DNA of 25,220 nucleotides from JBKEAR01 sp047972425 (GTDB taxonomy: Bacteria > Pseudomonadota > Alphaproteobacteria > JBKEAR01), in contig JBKEAR010000044.1 in assembly GCA_047972425.1 (NCBI GenBank), positions 1 through 25,220 on the forward strand. Direction: 5' to 3'. Position numbers and translations under genes: made by a program. Each line of letters opens with the position of its first letter. Position 1 is the first letter of the stretch. Below, piece after piece: positions 1-8,090 of the stretch. The notes beneath the pieces are model-generated. The model did not search any database. It was not told where the DNA came from and saw only the letters and a program-made list of their open reading frames with translations.

Positions 1-747
1 CCGTGTTTTTGGGCAGCTTTGTGGATATTGCTGGGAGGTTCTTTATTGGTAATGAGCTGATTGATATTTTCGAAGCCCCCCATTTTGACGGTTTGTTGTT
101 TACCGAATTTTGATGAATCACAAGCCAAAATAACATGTTTGGCATTTTTTATGAGTGCTTTAGCCACTTGGACTTCCTGATAATCGAAGTCGGATAATAT
201 GCCATCGTCACTAATGCCGGAAATACCAATAATGGCATGGTCTACATAAAATTGCGAAACAAAATCTATAGTGGCTTGGCCAACAACGCCGCGGTCGGAA
301 TGGCGCATAAAACCACCGGCAATAATGATTTCAAAATCGTTTTTGCCCGCTAACTGCATAGCAATATTGAGATTATTGGTAATGATGGTGAGTTTATTTT
401 TATATTGTAAAAGCTTTTGGGCGGTAATTTCGGTTGTGGTACCTAAATTCATAAATAGGCTACTATCATCGGCAATATTTTGGGCGATATATTGGGCAAT
501 ACGCTCTTTTTCGGGGAAGTTGATATTTTGCCTTGTGCGCCAATCCACATTATGGCGGCTGCGGTTTTTTATGGCTGCCCCCCCATGATAGCGGGTCAGA
601 ATATCATGATCGCACAAAAAATTGATATCACTACGGATTGTTTGGGGGGTGACATCAAATTTTTCGGCCAACATATCCACAGTGGCAAAACCGTCTTTGG
701 TAATAACATCAACAATATTTTGTTGTCTTTTAGTGAGTTGGTTCATT
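1..747 (-). CDS. DeoR/GlpR-family transcriptional repressor (3' end cut by window)
   Basis: Reading leftward from the ATG at 745-747 gives 249 codons with no stop, running off the left edge. The N-terminus (MNQLTKRQQNIVDVITKDG, then a helix with VTPQTIRSDINFL) is the DeoR winged helix-turn-helix at about residues 1-55. It is followed by the family-typical linker RYHGGA and a sugar-phosphate-binding C-terminal domain (NLGTTTE, the TIITNNLNIA stretch, GGFMRHSD, GISGISDDGILSDFD, ILACDSSKFGK). Family members are about 250-260 residues, so only a few residues are missing. Such proteins usually repress sugar or glycerol-3-phosphate genes and release DNA on binding a phosphorylated sugar. The inducer cannot be told from sequence; GlpR-like is the closest resemblance I recognise. 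The gene overlaps the end of the upstream small membrane protein by 18 bp, so the two are probably co-transcribed. Confidence 0.93.
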
Positions 748-1053
748 ATTTTCTTTCGCTAAATAATCTCGTATACGGTTTGCGCCCCACCAACAAAGCA
801 GAGTCCAAAAACTGGCGATAACAATACGTATAATAATAACTTGGTTAAAAGTTTCTTGTAAATTGGGGTTTTTAAAAATTTCGATATATTGCTTGTTTAT
901 AAGTAATAAAATAATTGGCAAAATAAATGCCGCCAAAACAGTTATGGGCCATACCCAAATAAATTTGCGTGTATATATGGCGCATATAAGGGCAACGGCC
1001 GGAATCGTTGGGTCTAAAAATGTTATGGGGTTAAGTAATATATCTAAAGTCAC
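730..1053 (-). CDS. small integral membrane protein of unknown function
   Basis: This is a 107-residue protein starting at a GTG (1051-1053). An AAGGAG ribosome-binding site lies a normal distance upstream on the minus strand, which argues it is real despite its size. Three hydrophobic segments are visible at about residues 12-30, 33-53 and 72-92, with charged residues in the loop (INKQYIEIFKNPN) and a polar C-terminus. I recognise no family. Its 3' end overlaps the start of the DeoR-type regulator by 18 bp in a different frame, suggesting translational coupling. It could be a small accessory membrane protein for whatever the repressor controls outside the window, but this is a guess from position only. 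Confidence 0.7.
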   Translation of the reverse strand: MTLDILLNPITFLDPTIPAVALICAIYTRKFIWVWPITVLAAFILPIILLLINKQYIEIFKNPNLQETFNQVIIIRIVIASFWTLLCWWGANRIRDYLAKENNEPTH

Positions 1054-1134
1054 TAAAAAACTCCTTATAATTCTATTAAAATAACATTATTTTTATGGTA
1101 AAAACAAGAACTTCATTGTTTAAAGACAAAGTCC

Positions 1135-1162
1135 TTGACTTACAAATTAGAGCATATAAATT
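1135..1162 (+). promoter_or_regulatory. candidate sigma-70-type promoter for thrS-infC
   Basis: TTGACT at 1135-1140 matches the -35 consensus at five of six positions. It is followed after 16 nt by TAAATT (1157-1162), or after 14 nt by TATAAA (1155-1160). The distance to the thrS start leaves a leader of about 35-40 nt. No leader hairpin resembling the E. coli thrS operator or a T-box was recognised. Confidence 0.4.
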
Positions 1163-1206
1163 AAAAAACTTAAGATATAAAGAATCATACTGACGAAAGG
1201 TTAAAA

Positions 1207-3135
1207 ATGCCAAATATTACTTTACCCGATGGAAGCCAAAAATCATTTAATGCGCCAGTTTCTGGCTATGATATTGCAGCATCTATCGGCACGGGACTCG
1301 CCAAAGCGGCGCTCGCTATAGAAGTAGATGGAAAGTTACAAGATCTTTCGACGATGATTAGTGATGATGCCCATGTGAATATTATTACCAACAAAAGCGG
1401 CGATGTGGCTTTAGACTTATTACGCCACGATGCTGCCCATGTAATGGCCGAGGCCGTACAAGAATTATGGCCGGGCACCCAAGTGACTATTGGGCCTTCG
1501 ATTGAAAACGGATTTTATTACGATTTTGCCCGCGATAAACCTTTTACACCCGAAGATTTAGAAAAAATTGAACAAAAGATGGCCGAGATTATTAACGCAG
1601 ATCGTCCATTTACCCGCTCCGTTTGGAGCCGCGCGGAAGCGATTAAATATTTTGAAAACAAGGGCGAAAATTTTAAAGTAGAGCTTATCTGTGATTTACC
1701 CGAAGATGAAGAAATATCAATTTATAGCCAAGGGGAATGGACAGATTTATGCCGTGGCGCCCATATGCCATCAACAGGTAAAATTGGTAAAGATTATAAG
1801 CTGATGAGCGTTGCGGGCTCTTACTGGCGTGGCGATAGTAACCGCGAGCAATTACAACGTATTTACGGAACCGCATGGTTTGATAAAAAAGAGCTGAATG
1901 CCTATTTGGAACGTTTGGCCGAGGCCGAGCGCCGCGACCATCGTAAATTGGGTAAAGAGATGGATTTGTTTCATCTGCAGCCCGAAGCCCCCGGCATGGT
2001 ATTTTGGCATGCCAATGGTTGGACACTTTACCGCGCGCTCGAAAAATATATGCGCAAACGCTTAGAAGAAAACGGATATATTGAGGTGAAAACACCACAG
2101 CTGATTAACAAAGAGCTTTGGGTGGCATCGGGGCATTGGGATAAATTTCGCGAAGATATGTTTGTAACCGGTGACTTAGAGGGCGAAAATACCATTGCAA
2201 TTAAGCCAATGAACTGCCCGGCACATATCCAAATTTTTAATCAGGGGTTAAAATCTTATCGCGATTTACCTTTGCGCATGGCCGAGTTTGGCTCTTGCCA
2301 TCGTAACGAGGCATCGGGTGCATTACATGGGCTTATGCGGGTACGGGGTTTTGTGCAAGATGATGCCCATATTTTTTGTACCGAAGACCAAATTATCTCG
2401 GAAACCAAAGATTTTTGCGATCTTTTAGCATCGGTTTATAAGGATATTATGGGCGATGTGGAAATGTTTGTTAAATTTTCTGACCGCCCCGAAAAACGAG
2501 CAGGAAGCGATGCTGTATGGGATAAGGCCGAAGAATCTTTAAGAAGTGCCGCCGAAACTGCCGGCATTGAACTTAAACTGAACCCGGGTGAGGGTGCATT
2601 TTATGGCCCTAAACTCGAATTTGTATTGCGCGATGCTTTAGGACGCGATTGGCAATGTGGCACTTTACAGGCCGATTTTGTATTGCCTGAACGCTTAGGT
2701 GCAACATATATTGGCGAAGACGGCAGCAAACATCACCCGGTTATGCTACACCGGGCGGTTTTAGGCACGTTTGAGCGTTTTATTGGTATTTTAATCGAGC
2801 ATTATGCGGGGCGTTTCCCCTTATGGTTAGCCCCCAAACAAATTGTGGTTGCCCCCATAACATCGGATATAAAAGATTATGCCATTGAGGTTGCCCAAAA
2901 ATTTAAACAAGCAGGTTTGCGCGTAGAAGTTGATGACCGTAACGAAAAAATTAACTATAAGATTCGGGAGCATTCCCATGCGAAAGTTCCGGTTATTTTA
3001 GTTGTTGGCGGCCGAGAGAAAGAAGAAAAGACGGTGGCTATGCGGCGTCTTGGCGGTAAATCGCAAGAAGTACTTGCACTTAATGATGTATTCGCTAAAC
3101 TGGTAGAGGAAGCAAAAAATCCGGCATTTAAATAA
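1207..3135 (+). CDS. thrS: threonyl-tRNA synthetase
   Basis: This 642-residue protein charges tRNA-Thr with threonine in the cytoplasm and is of normal length (E. coli 642). Domains in order are: TGS (about 1-62), the second additional/editing domain with HDAAH at 74-78 and the CRGAH motif near 182-186, the class II catalytic core (about 240-535), and the anticodon-binding domain (about 540-642). The zinc ligands expected from the E. coli enzyme are present: Cys337 in MNCPAH, His388 in DDAHIF and His515 in MLHRAVLG. Motif 2 is seen as FGSCHRNEASG with RVRGF, and motif 3 as GTFERFIGILIEHY. The start ATG is preceded by GAAAGG. infC follows after about 45 bp, the conserved thrS-infC order. E. 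coli ThrS represses its own translation; no equivalent operator is evident here. Confidence 0.98.
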   Translation: MPNITLPDGSQKSFNAPVSGYDIAASIGTGLAKAALAIEVDGKLQDLSTMISDDAHVNIITNKSGDVALDLLRHDAAHVMAEAVQELWPGTQVTIGPSIENGFYYDFARDKPFTPEDLEKIEQKMAEIINADRPFTRSVWSRAEAIKYFENKGENFKVELICDLPEDEEISIYSQGEWTDLCRGAHMPSTGKIGKDYKLMSVAGSYWRGDSNREQLQRIYGTAWFDKKELNAYLERLAEAERRDHRKLGKEMDLFHLQPEAPGMVFWHANGWTLYRALEKYMRKRLEENGYIEVKTPQLINKELWVASGHWDKFREDMFVTGDLEGENTIAIKPMNCPAHIQIFNQGLKSYRDLPLRMAEFGSCHRNEASGALHGLMRVRGFVQDDAHIFCTEDQIISETKDFCDLLASVYKDIMGDVEMFVKFSDRPEKRAGSDAVWDKAEESLRSAAETAGIELKLNPGEGAFYGPKLEFVLRDALGRDWQCGTLQADFVLPERLGATYIGEDGSKHHPVMLHRAVLGTFERFIGILIEHYAGRFPLWLAPKQIVVAPITSDIKDYAIEVAQKFKQAGLRVEVDDRNEKINYKIREHSHAKVPVILVVGGREKEEKTVAMRRLGGKSQEVLALNDVFAKLVEEAKNPAFK

Positions 3136-3170
3136 ATGTGGGGTTTTTCCGATATGATGGTAACTAGAGC

Positions 3171-3184
3171 AGGAGGTAATTATA
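3171..3184 (+). promoter_or_regulatory. strong Shine-Dalgarno plus rare AUU/AUA start of infC
   Basis: AGGAGG at 3171-3176, extended by a pairing U, is followed by the overlapping rare initiation codons ATT (3179) and ATA (3182). A near-perfect Shine-Dalgarno compensating for a codon that IF-3 discriminates against is the arrangement expected for IF-3 autogenous control. Confidence 0.8.
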
Positions 3185-3721
3185 GCTCGTCATCCCAATA
3201 AACGCCCAGAAAAAGATGGGCCACGTACGAATGAAGATATTCGCGTAAGCGAAGTGCGTCTTGTAGACGAAAATGGTGAAATGGCCGGTGTTGTACCCAC
3301 ACCAGAGGCAATTCAGCGGGCTTTTGCAGTCGGGTTGGATTTGGTAGAAGTTTCACCCAATGCCGAACCCCCGGTATGTAAAATACTCGATTACGGCAAA
3401 TTTAAATATCAAGAGCAAAAGCGCAAAGCCGAGGCCAAGAAAAAACAAAAAATTGTTGAAGTTAAAGAAATTAAAGTACGCCCAGGTATTGAGGATCATG
3501 ATTTTCAGACCAAAATGCGTGCAGCGCGTAAATTTATCGAAAATGGCGATAAAGTGAAGGTGAGCATGCGCTTTCGTGGGCGCGAAATGGCACATCAAGA
3601 GATTGGTATGCGGGTATTTGAGCGGATTATCGAAGAATTAGGCGAAGATTTTATTAAGGTGGATCAGCAGCCTAAATTAGAGGGTCGCCAAATGCTTATG
3701 ATGCTTTCGCCGGCTAAATAG
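3182..3721 (+). CDS. infC: translation initiation factor IF-3, non-canonical start codon
   Basis: IF-3 binds the 30S subunit, prevents premature 50S joining and proofreads start-codon and initiator-tRNA pairing. The family N-terminus (ARHPNKRPEKDGPRTNEDIR, then VSEVRLVDENGEMAGVV) is encoded from 3182, yet the first ATG/GTG/TTG in this frame is the internal GTG at 3254, and an in-frame stop lies at 3161. Translation must therefore begin at ATA (3182, 5 nt after AGGAGG at 3171-3176) or ATT (3179, only 2 nt after it). ATA has the better spacing; ATT is the codon used by E. coli infC. From 3182 the product is 179 residues, matching the usual 180. The N domain, lysine-rich linker (KRKAEAKKKQKIVEVKEIKVRPG) and C domain (FRGREMAHQEIG) are all present. 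Rare start codons let IF-3 repress its own synthesis by rejecting them, so autoregulation is likely. rpmI-rplT do not follow. Confidence 0.95.
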   Translation: MARHPNKRPEKDGPRTNEDIRVSEVRLVDENGEMAGVVPTPEAIQRAFAVGLDLVEVSPNAEPPVCKILDYGKFKYQEQKRKAEAKKKQKIVEVKEIKVRPGIEDHDFQTKMRAARKFIENGDKVKVSMRFRGREMAHQEIGMRVFERIIEELGEDFIKVDQQPKLEGRQMLMMLSPAK

Positions 3722-3837
3722 GATTTATGGCACTTTTTATTGAGTGTAGTCACAATGATTTGAGCAGAGATTATCTATGTGTATTCTCTCATAAATATAT
3801 ATAAAACAGCAATTTATATGTTGTCTGTTGAAAGAAT

Positions 3838-3872
3838 AAAAACGGTTTGCATTTTGCAAATCGTTTTTTTAT
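3838..3872 (+). terminator. Rho-independent terminator of thrS-infC
   Basis: A 10-bp stem (3841-3850 with 3856-3865, one G-U pair) has a 5-nt ATTTT loop and is followed by a run of seven T residues. The flanking AAA/TTT can extend the stem. It lies about 120 bp after infC and before the next gene, so it should end the thrS-infC transcript. Confidence 0.85.
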
Positions 3873-3917
3873 AAATGCGCATTATTTACATATTAACCCC
3901 TAGTTTTGGAGTTTTAT

Positions 3918-4934
3918 GTGATAAAGCGTTTGTTATATATATTCATGATTATCATGCTAGGTATTATCCCTTTAACACAAGGAAATGCCCACCAAAAACT
4001 CTTTACCCAATCGGATATGCAACATAATGAGCAAATTTATAATGCGTTAACCGATGAAAGTGATGATTATTCGGATATTATTGCGGCTATGTCAACAGAG
4101 GAGCGCATTGATTTTTTGGTATATATTGGCTTGCATGATAGGGATAGCCTTTCTGATGCGCAATATGCGCAAATTCAAAAAATTACAATGGATATTTTAG
4201 ATGATTCAGCTATCGCTTTAGATACTATTTTCGATGACCATCAATATCCAACAATTCAGATGCTCTCTTCCCATATTCGCCAAATTATGCTAAGCGATAA
4301 ATATGATGCAACACTTAAAAATATTTATACTCAAGTTGCCGGCCGAGAACCTCTTGAGTTTTGGCAAAGTTACGATATTTTTAAAAATATGCTTGCCTTC
4401 GCCCGTAAGCGTAATACGTTATATTCAGTCGATCATGCCTATGAGGGTAAGTTAAAAATTTATAAAATTAACCCCGCCTTCGACCCCTTTGAGCAAATGC
4501 TTAACGAAGATGTGCAAACAATTAGCCGATTGCTACAAATGAAAGATGCCCCAAAAGTACATTTGGTTTATCACCCCATAAGTAAATCCGTCGCTTGGTA
4601 TAAAGAAAAAACCCATAGCATTAGTGTTAATTTGGCCGCCCCCAATATTACATGGACAAAACTCACAGGCGATATTTTATGGCACGAGCTTTACCATGCT
4701 TATCAATATCATCTTATTGATAGCTATATTGGTAAAGATATCACCCAAACCAAAACAATGCTTTTGCAAAATACCGATACAGCGCATAATATTTGGCTGG
4801 CCGCTATTTATAATGCCAATTTAATGGGGTATCAGCGCAGCCATTTAAGTTATGCGCTCTATCGCAACCAGCCCATAGAAGATAGCGCATGGAATTTTGG
4901 CCGTAATATTTATAATGAAATTTTAGATGATTAA
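3918..4934 (+). CDS. exported putative zinc metallopeptidase-like protein (HExxH)
   Basis: I start this at GTG 3918, which has GGAG (3908-3911) at 6-nt spacing; a TTG at 3906 in the same frame overlaps that ribosome-binding site and is less likely. The 338-residue product begins with a signal peptide (MIKRLLYIFMIIMLGIIPL, likely cleavage after about QGNA). The mature part is polar and mostly helical, with HELYH at residues 256-260 inside LWHELYHAYQYH, which fits the HExxH zinc-binding and catalytic motif of gluzincin-type peptidases. A third ligand is not certain; candidates are the glutamates in the C-terminal 60 residues. Nothing else identifies a known family to me. It stands alone after the infC terminator and its stop codon overlaps that of the convergent HAD gene by 4 bp. 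It would act in the periplasm; substrate unknown. Confidence 0.75.
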   Translation: MIKRLLYIFMIIMLGIIPLTQGNAHQKLFTQSDMQHNEQIYNALTDESDDYSDIIAAMSTEERIDFLVYIGLHDRDSLSDAQYAQIQKITMDILDDSAIALDTIFDDHQYPTIQMLSSHIRQIMLSDKYDATLKNIYTQVAGREPLEFWQSYDIFKNMLAFARKRNTLYSVDHAYEGKLKIYKINPAFDPFEQMLNEDVQTISRLLQMKDAPKVHLVYHPISKSVAWYKEKTHSISVNLAAPNITWTKLTGDILWHELYHAYQYHLIDSYIGKDITQTKTMLLQNTDTAHNIWLAAIYNANLMGYQRSHLSYALYRNQPIEDSAWNFGRNIYNEILDD

Positions 4935-5728
4935 AGCCTGAGCCGCTTTTGTAAATATCGGCCTACACCATCGTTATCGGCCGTTTCGGCAACTTCGTTA
5001 TATTGGTTCACAACCGATTGTCGCCCATTGGCCATAACCACCGGCTGCCCGACAATATCAAGCATCGGCACGTCATTGGCATTATCGCCAAAGGCAATAC
5101 AGTTTTTAAGGTTGTAACCATAATGGTTGGCAATAAATTTAACGGCTTCGCCTTTATTGGCATTTTTATTGAGCAATTCTAAAGAGTTGGCTAATGAATA
5201 TGTACCCCATAAATTCACATTGCTTTGGCCGGTAAGCTCGGTATAGGCTTCATCTAATTTGGCTTCATCATGCCATTTAAGTACCACTTTAATAAGGGGG
5301 GTTTTGGCAAATTCATCAAAAGGGCAAATTTCGGGCTTAAGCCCGCCAATATGAAAATAAGCCTGAGAAAGCGCATCATCTTTATTGGTATAAACTTTTT
5401 TGCCGCTATACCAAATGGCGGTAAAATTATTTTTATGGGCGGTATCGATAATCGCTTGGTTATCGGCTAAATCAATACCCATTTCATACATAATTTGGTT
5501 ATTATCGAAATTTTCGACAATGCAACCGTTAAAGCAGCCCACCATATTTTTGGGTTTAAGGGTGGATATTGTGCGTATGGACTGCGGGGCACGGCCGGTG
5601 ATGATATAAAAGGGAATATTGGCTGCCCAACAGGCATCCATTATTTGGTTATTATAATCACTCACGGCATGGTCATTATTGAGCAAAGTTCCATCTAAAT
5701 CGCTAAATACAGCTTCTATCTGTCCCAT
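4931..5728 (-). CDS. Cof-type HAD-superfamily phosphatase
   Basis: Start chosen at the ATG 5726-5728 (MGQIEAVFSDLDGTLLNN) because GGAGG lies 4 nt upstream; an in-frame ATG 45 nt earlier has no such site and adds non-homologous residues. The 265-residue protein has HAD motif I (F-S-D10-L-D12-G-T), motif II around YIITGRAP, a motif III lysine in NKGEAVKFIANHYG, and motif IV GDNANDVPML. The large C2B-type cap between motifs II and III is typical of the Cof/YbiV branch, which dephosphorylates sugar phosphates, FMN or pyridoxal phosphate. The exact substrate cannot be read from sequence. It is transcribed divergently from queA and is convergent with the HExxH protein. Confidence 0.9.
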   Translation of the reverse strand: MGQIEAVFSDLDGTLLNNDHAVSDYNNQIMDACWAANIPFYIITGRAPQSIRTISTLKPKNMVGCFNGCIVENFDNNQIMYEMGIDLADNQAIIDTAHKNNFTAIWYSGKKVYTNKDDALSQAYFHIGGLKPEICPFDEFAKTPLIKVVLKWHDEAKLDEAYTELTGQSNVNLWGTYSLANSLELLNKNANKGEAVKFIANHYGYNLKNCIAFGDNANDVPMLDIVGQPVVMANGRQSVVNQYNEVAETADNDGVGRYLQKRLRL

Positions 5729-5891
5729 AAATCCTCCAAAATTTTTACTATGAGAATGATGCGCTTTAAGCATGGTAAGGTCAAGAATTTATTGCAATAA
5801 AATTCAGCTATTGAATTTGTCCTAAATCACTTGCGCTCATGGGTAAATAAGGGTACAAAAAACCCATATTGAATAAAGATGAAAAAAATAT

Positions 5892-6944
5892 ATGAAAACA
5901 GAAATTTTTCAGTTTAACCTCCCCGAGGATTGCATTGCCCAATATCCCATGGAGCCGCGCGACCAAGCTAAAATGCTGGTGGTGAATGACGATAAGCTGA
6001 CTAATGATATCGTGTGCCATTTTGCCCAATATCTCAATAAGGGCGATGTTGTGGTATTTAACAATACCAGGGTCATCCCTACACGTTTATTTGGTTATCG
6101 GCCATCGGGCGGTAAGGTGGAGATTATGCTGCATAAAATGGTTAAAGGAACCTGCTGGCGCGCCTTTGCCAAGCCCGCCCGTAAAGCCCCAGAGGGTATG
6201 ATTTTAACCTTTAATGGCGATGTGCAAGCCAAAATTATCGAAAAGCTCGATGGCGGGGAAGTGCTGATAGAATTTGATATTCCCTTAGCCGAGATGATGC
6301 CATGGCTAGAGCAATATGCCAATTTACCCTTACCCCCTTATATTCGGGGTGGCTTGGCCGAAGATGAAGATACCCATCGCTATCAAACCATTTATGCCAA
6401 AGAGAAAGGCGCTGTTGCCGCCCCCACGGCGGGTTTGCATTTTACCGATGGTTTAATGCAAAGCCTTAAGGATAAAGGCGTTATTTGTAAAGAGGTAACC
6501 TTGCATGTGGGCGCAGGGACATTTTTACCGGTAAAGGTTGATGATATTAAGGACCACCAAATGCATGCCGAATGGGGCAGGGTAGATGCTGGTGTTGCCG
6601 ATGCAATCAATAAAGCCAAGGCCAACGGGCAACAAATTTATGGGGTTGGTACAACATCGTTACGTTTGTTAGAATCTGCCTTTAACCATGGGCAAAATCA
6701 ACTGATGCCTTGGGAGGGCGAAACGGATATTTTTATTTATCCGGGTTATGAATTTAAAGTAATAGATGGGCTATTGACCAATTTCCATTTGCCCGGTTCT
6801 ACCTTATTTATGCTGGTTTCGGCCATTGCGGGGTTAGAGAATATGAAAAATGCCTATCAACATGCTATTGGTAACGGCTATCGTTTTTATTCTTATGGCG
6901 ATTGCTGTTTATTAAAAGTAAGCGATACCGGTAAAAAAATATAA
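5892..6944 (+). CDS. queA: S-adenosylmethionine:tRNA ribosyltransferase-isomerase
   Basis: QueA transfers and isomerises the ribosyl part of S-adenosylmethionine onto 7-aminomethyl-7-deazaguanine at tRNA position 34, giving epoxyqueuosine. The 350-residue protein has family blocks throughout: FNLPEDCIAQYPMEPRDQAKMLV at the start, VVFNNTRVIPTRLFG, AAPTAGLHFT, LHVGAGTFLPVK, GTTSLRLLES, NFHLPGSTLFMLVSA, and YRFYSYGDCCLL near the end (usually ...YGDAMLI). Length is standard. The Shine-Dalgarno is weak (AAGATGAA region). tgt follows after 9 bp, so the pair forms an operon for tRNA modification. No preQ1 riboswitch was recognised upstream. Confidence 0.97.
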   Translation: MKTEIFQFNLPEDCIAQYPMEPRDQAKMLVVNDDKLTNDIVCHFAQYLNKGDVVVFNNTRVIPTRLFGYRPSGGKVEIMLHKMVKGTCWRAFAKPARKAPEGMILTFNGDVQAKIIEKLDGGEVLIEFDIPLAEMMPWLEQYANLPLPPYIRGGLAEDEDTHRYQTIYAKEKGAVAAPTAGLHFTDGLMQSLKDKGVICKEVTLHVGAGTFLPVKVDDIKDHQMHAEWGRVDAGVADAINKAKANGQQIYGVGTTSLRLLESAFNHGQNQLMPWEGETDIFIYPGYEFKVIDGLLTNFHLPGSTLFMLVSAIAGLENMKNAYQHAIGNGYRFYSYGDCCLLKVSDTGKKI

Positions 6945-6953
6945 AGGAAGATA

Positions 6954-8081
6954 ATGAGTAACTTAAAGTTCACCATTCACCAAACTGATAATAACGCAAG
7001 GCGTGCCACATTAAGTACCGCCCATGGCGATATCCAAACCCCGGCATTTATGCCGGTAGGTACAGCCGCCACCGTTAAAGCCATGCTGCCGGAATCGGTA
7101 AAATCTACGGGGGCAGAAATTATTTTGGGCAATACCTATCATTTAATGTTGCGCCCAACGGCCGAGCGCATTGCGCATTTTGGTGGCTTGCATAAATTTA
7201 TGAATTGGCCGGGGCCTATTTTAACCGATAGCGGCGGTTTTCAGGTAATGTCTTTGGCATCTTTGCGCAAAATGAGCGAAGAAGGCGTGCGCTTTCGCAG
7301 CCATATCGATGGCACTTATTACGATTTAACGCCCGAACGTTCGGTAGAAATTCAGCATTTGCTCGATAGTAATATTACCATGCAATTAGATGAATGTGTA
7401 AAATTGCCTTGCGAAAAACAAGAAGCCGAGCGCGCCATGGAGCTTTCTATCCGTTGGGCGAAACGCTCTAAAGAAGCTTTTATCAAACGCGATGGTTATG
7501 GTATTTTTGGCATTGTGCAAGGGGGCACATGGGCGGATTTACGCAAGCGTTCCATAGAAGGGCTTAAAGATATTGGCTTTGATGGTTATGCCATTGGGGG
7601 GTTGGCTGTGGGCGAACCCCAAGCGGAAATGTTTACCACATTAGATGATACAATACCGCACACACCAAACAATCGCCCCCGTTATTTAATGGGTGTTGGC
7701 CGACCATCGGATTTATTAGGGGCGGTAATGCGCGGTGTGGATATGTTCGATTGTGTCATGCCAACCCGTGCGGGGCGCACGGCCAAAGCCTTTACCCGTT
7801 TTGGCGAGGTCAATATGCGCAATGCCCGCCATAAAGATGACCATCGCCCCATTGATGACCAATGTTCTTGCCCGGCCTGTAAGGATTATAGCCGTGGATA
7901 TATTCATCATTTGGTTAAGGCCGAGGAAATTTTGGGCGCAATGCTGTTAACATGGCATAATTTACAATATTATCAGGATATTATGAAGCAAATGCGCCAA
8001 GCTATAGAGAGCCAAAATCTTAATCGGTTGGCTGAAAAATTTACCCAAAATTGGGCTGTTGGGGATATTGAACCGATATAA
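6954..8081 (+). CDS. tgt: tRNA-guanine transglycosylase
   Basis: Tgt swaps guanine-34 of tRNAs with GUN anticodons for preQ1, the step before QueA. The 375-residue protein is full length. The general-base Asp92 sits in DSGGFQVMSL, VQGG binds the base, and the nucleophile Asp264 lies in MFDCVMPTRAGR. The zinc site Cys304-x-Cys306-x2-Cys309 with His335 (LTWHN) is complete. The sequence FMPVGTAATVKAM at the start is diagnostic. AAGGAAG sits just before the ATG. It is coupled to queA and converges on the response-regulator gene with only 9 bp between stop codons, with no terminator visible in that gap. Confidence 0.98.
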   Translation: MSNLKFTIHQTDNNARRATLSTAHGDIQTPAFMPVGTAATVKAMLPESVKSTGAEIILGNTYHLMLRPTAERIAHFGGLHKFMNWPGPILTDSGGFQVMSLASLRKMSEEGVRFRSHIDGTYYDLTPERSVEIQHLLDSNITMQLDECVKLPCEKQEAERAMELSIRWAKRSKEAFIKRDGYGIFGIVQGGTWADLRKRSIEGLKDIGFDGYAIGGLAVGEPQAEMFTTLDDTIPHTPNNRPRYLMGVGRPSDLLGAVMRGVDMFDCVMPTRAGRTAKAFTRFGEVNMRNARHKDDHRPIDDQCSCPACKDYSRGYIHHLVKAEEILGAMLLTWHNLQYYQDIMKQMRQAIESQNLNRLAEKFTQNWAVGDIEPI

Positions 8082-8090
8082 GATAGGCGA

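Noticed and set aside
480..821. 113-codon plus-strand frame across the repressor and small membrane gene
   Set aside because: It is antisense to two better supported genes, including unmistakable DeoR motifs.
1685..2098. 137-codon open frame on the minus strand inside thrS
   Set aside because: It lies wholly antisense to conserved synthetase sequence, has no recognisable domain, and its composition looks like a shadow of the coding strand.
3254..3721. Conventional GTG start for infC at 3254
   Set aside because: It cuts off 24 conserved N-terminal IF-3 residues, has no ribosome-binding site, and encodes the internal Val of SEVRLVDENG.
3722..3905. rpmI-rplT expected after infC
   Set aside because: No ribosomal protein L35 or L20 sequence is present; a terminator and a different gene follow.
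4931..4934. Four-base overlap of convergent stop codons (HExxH gene and HAD gene)
   Set aside because: TTAA simply supplies a stop to each strand; common in compact genomes and not informative.
5729..5773. N-terminal extension of the Cof-type HAD protein to the ATG at 5773
   Set aside because: The GGAGG site serves the inner ATG (5728), and the extra 15 residues do not resemble the family.
5789..5800. TTATTGCAATAA, a 12-bp palindrome between the HAD gene and queA
   Set aside because: It is perfect but short and AT-rich, with no recurrence or promoter context that I could tie to a regulator.
5839..5867. ATGGGT...ACCCAT inverted repeat just upstream of queA as a preQ1 or other riboswitch
   Set aside because: Only a 6-bp stem with a long loop and no preQ1 core features; likely chance.
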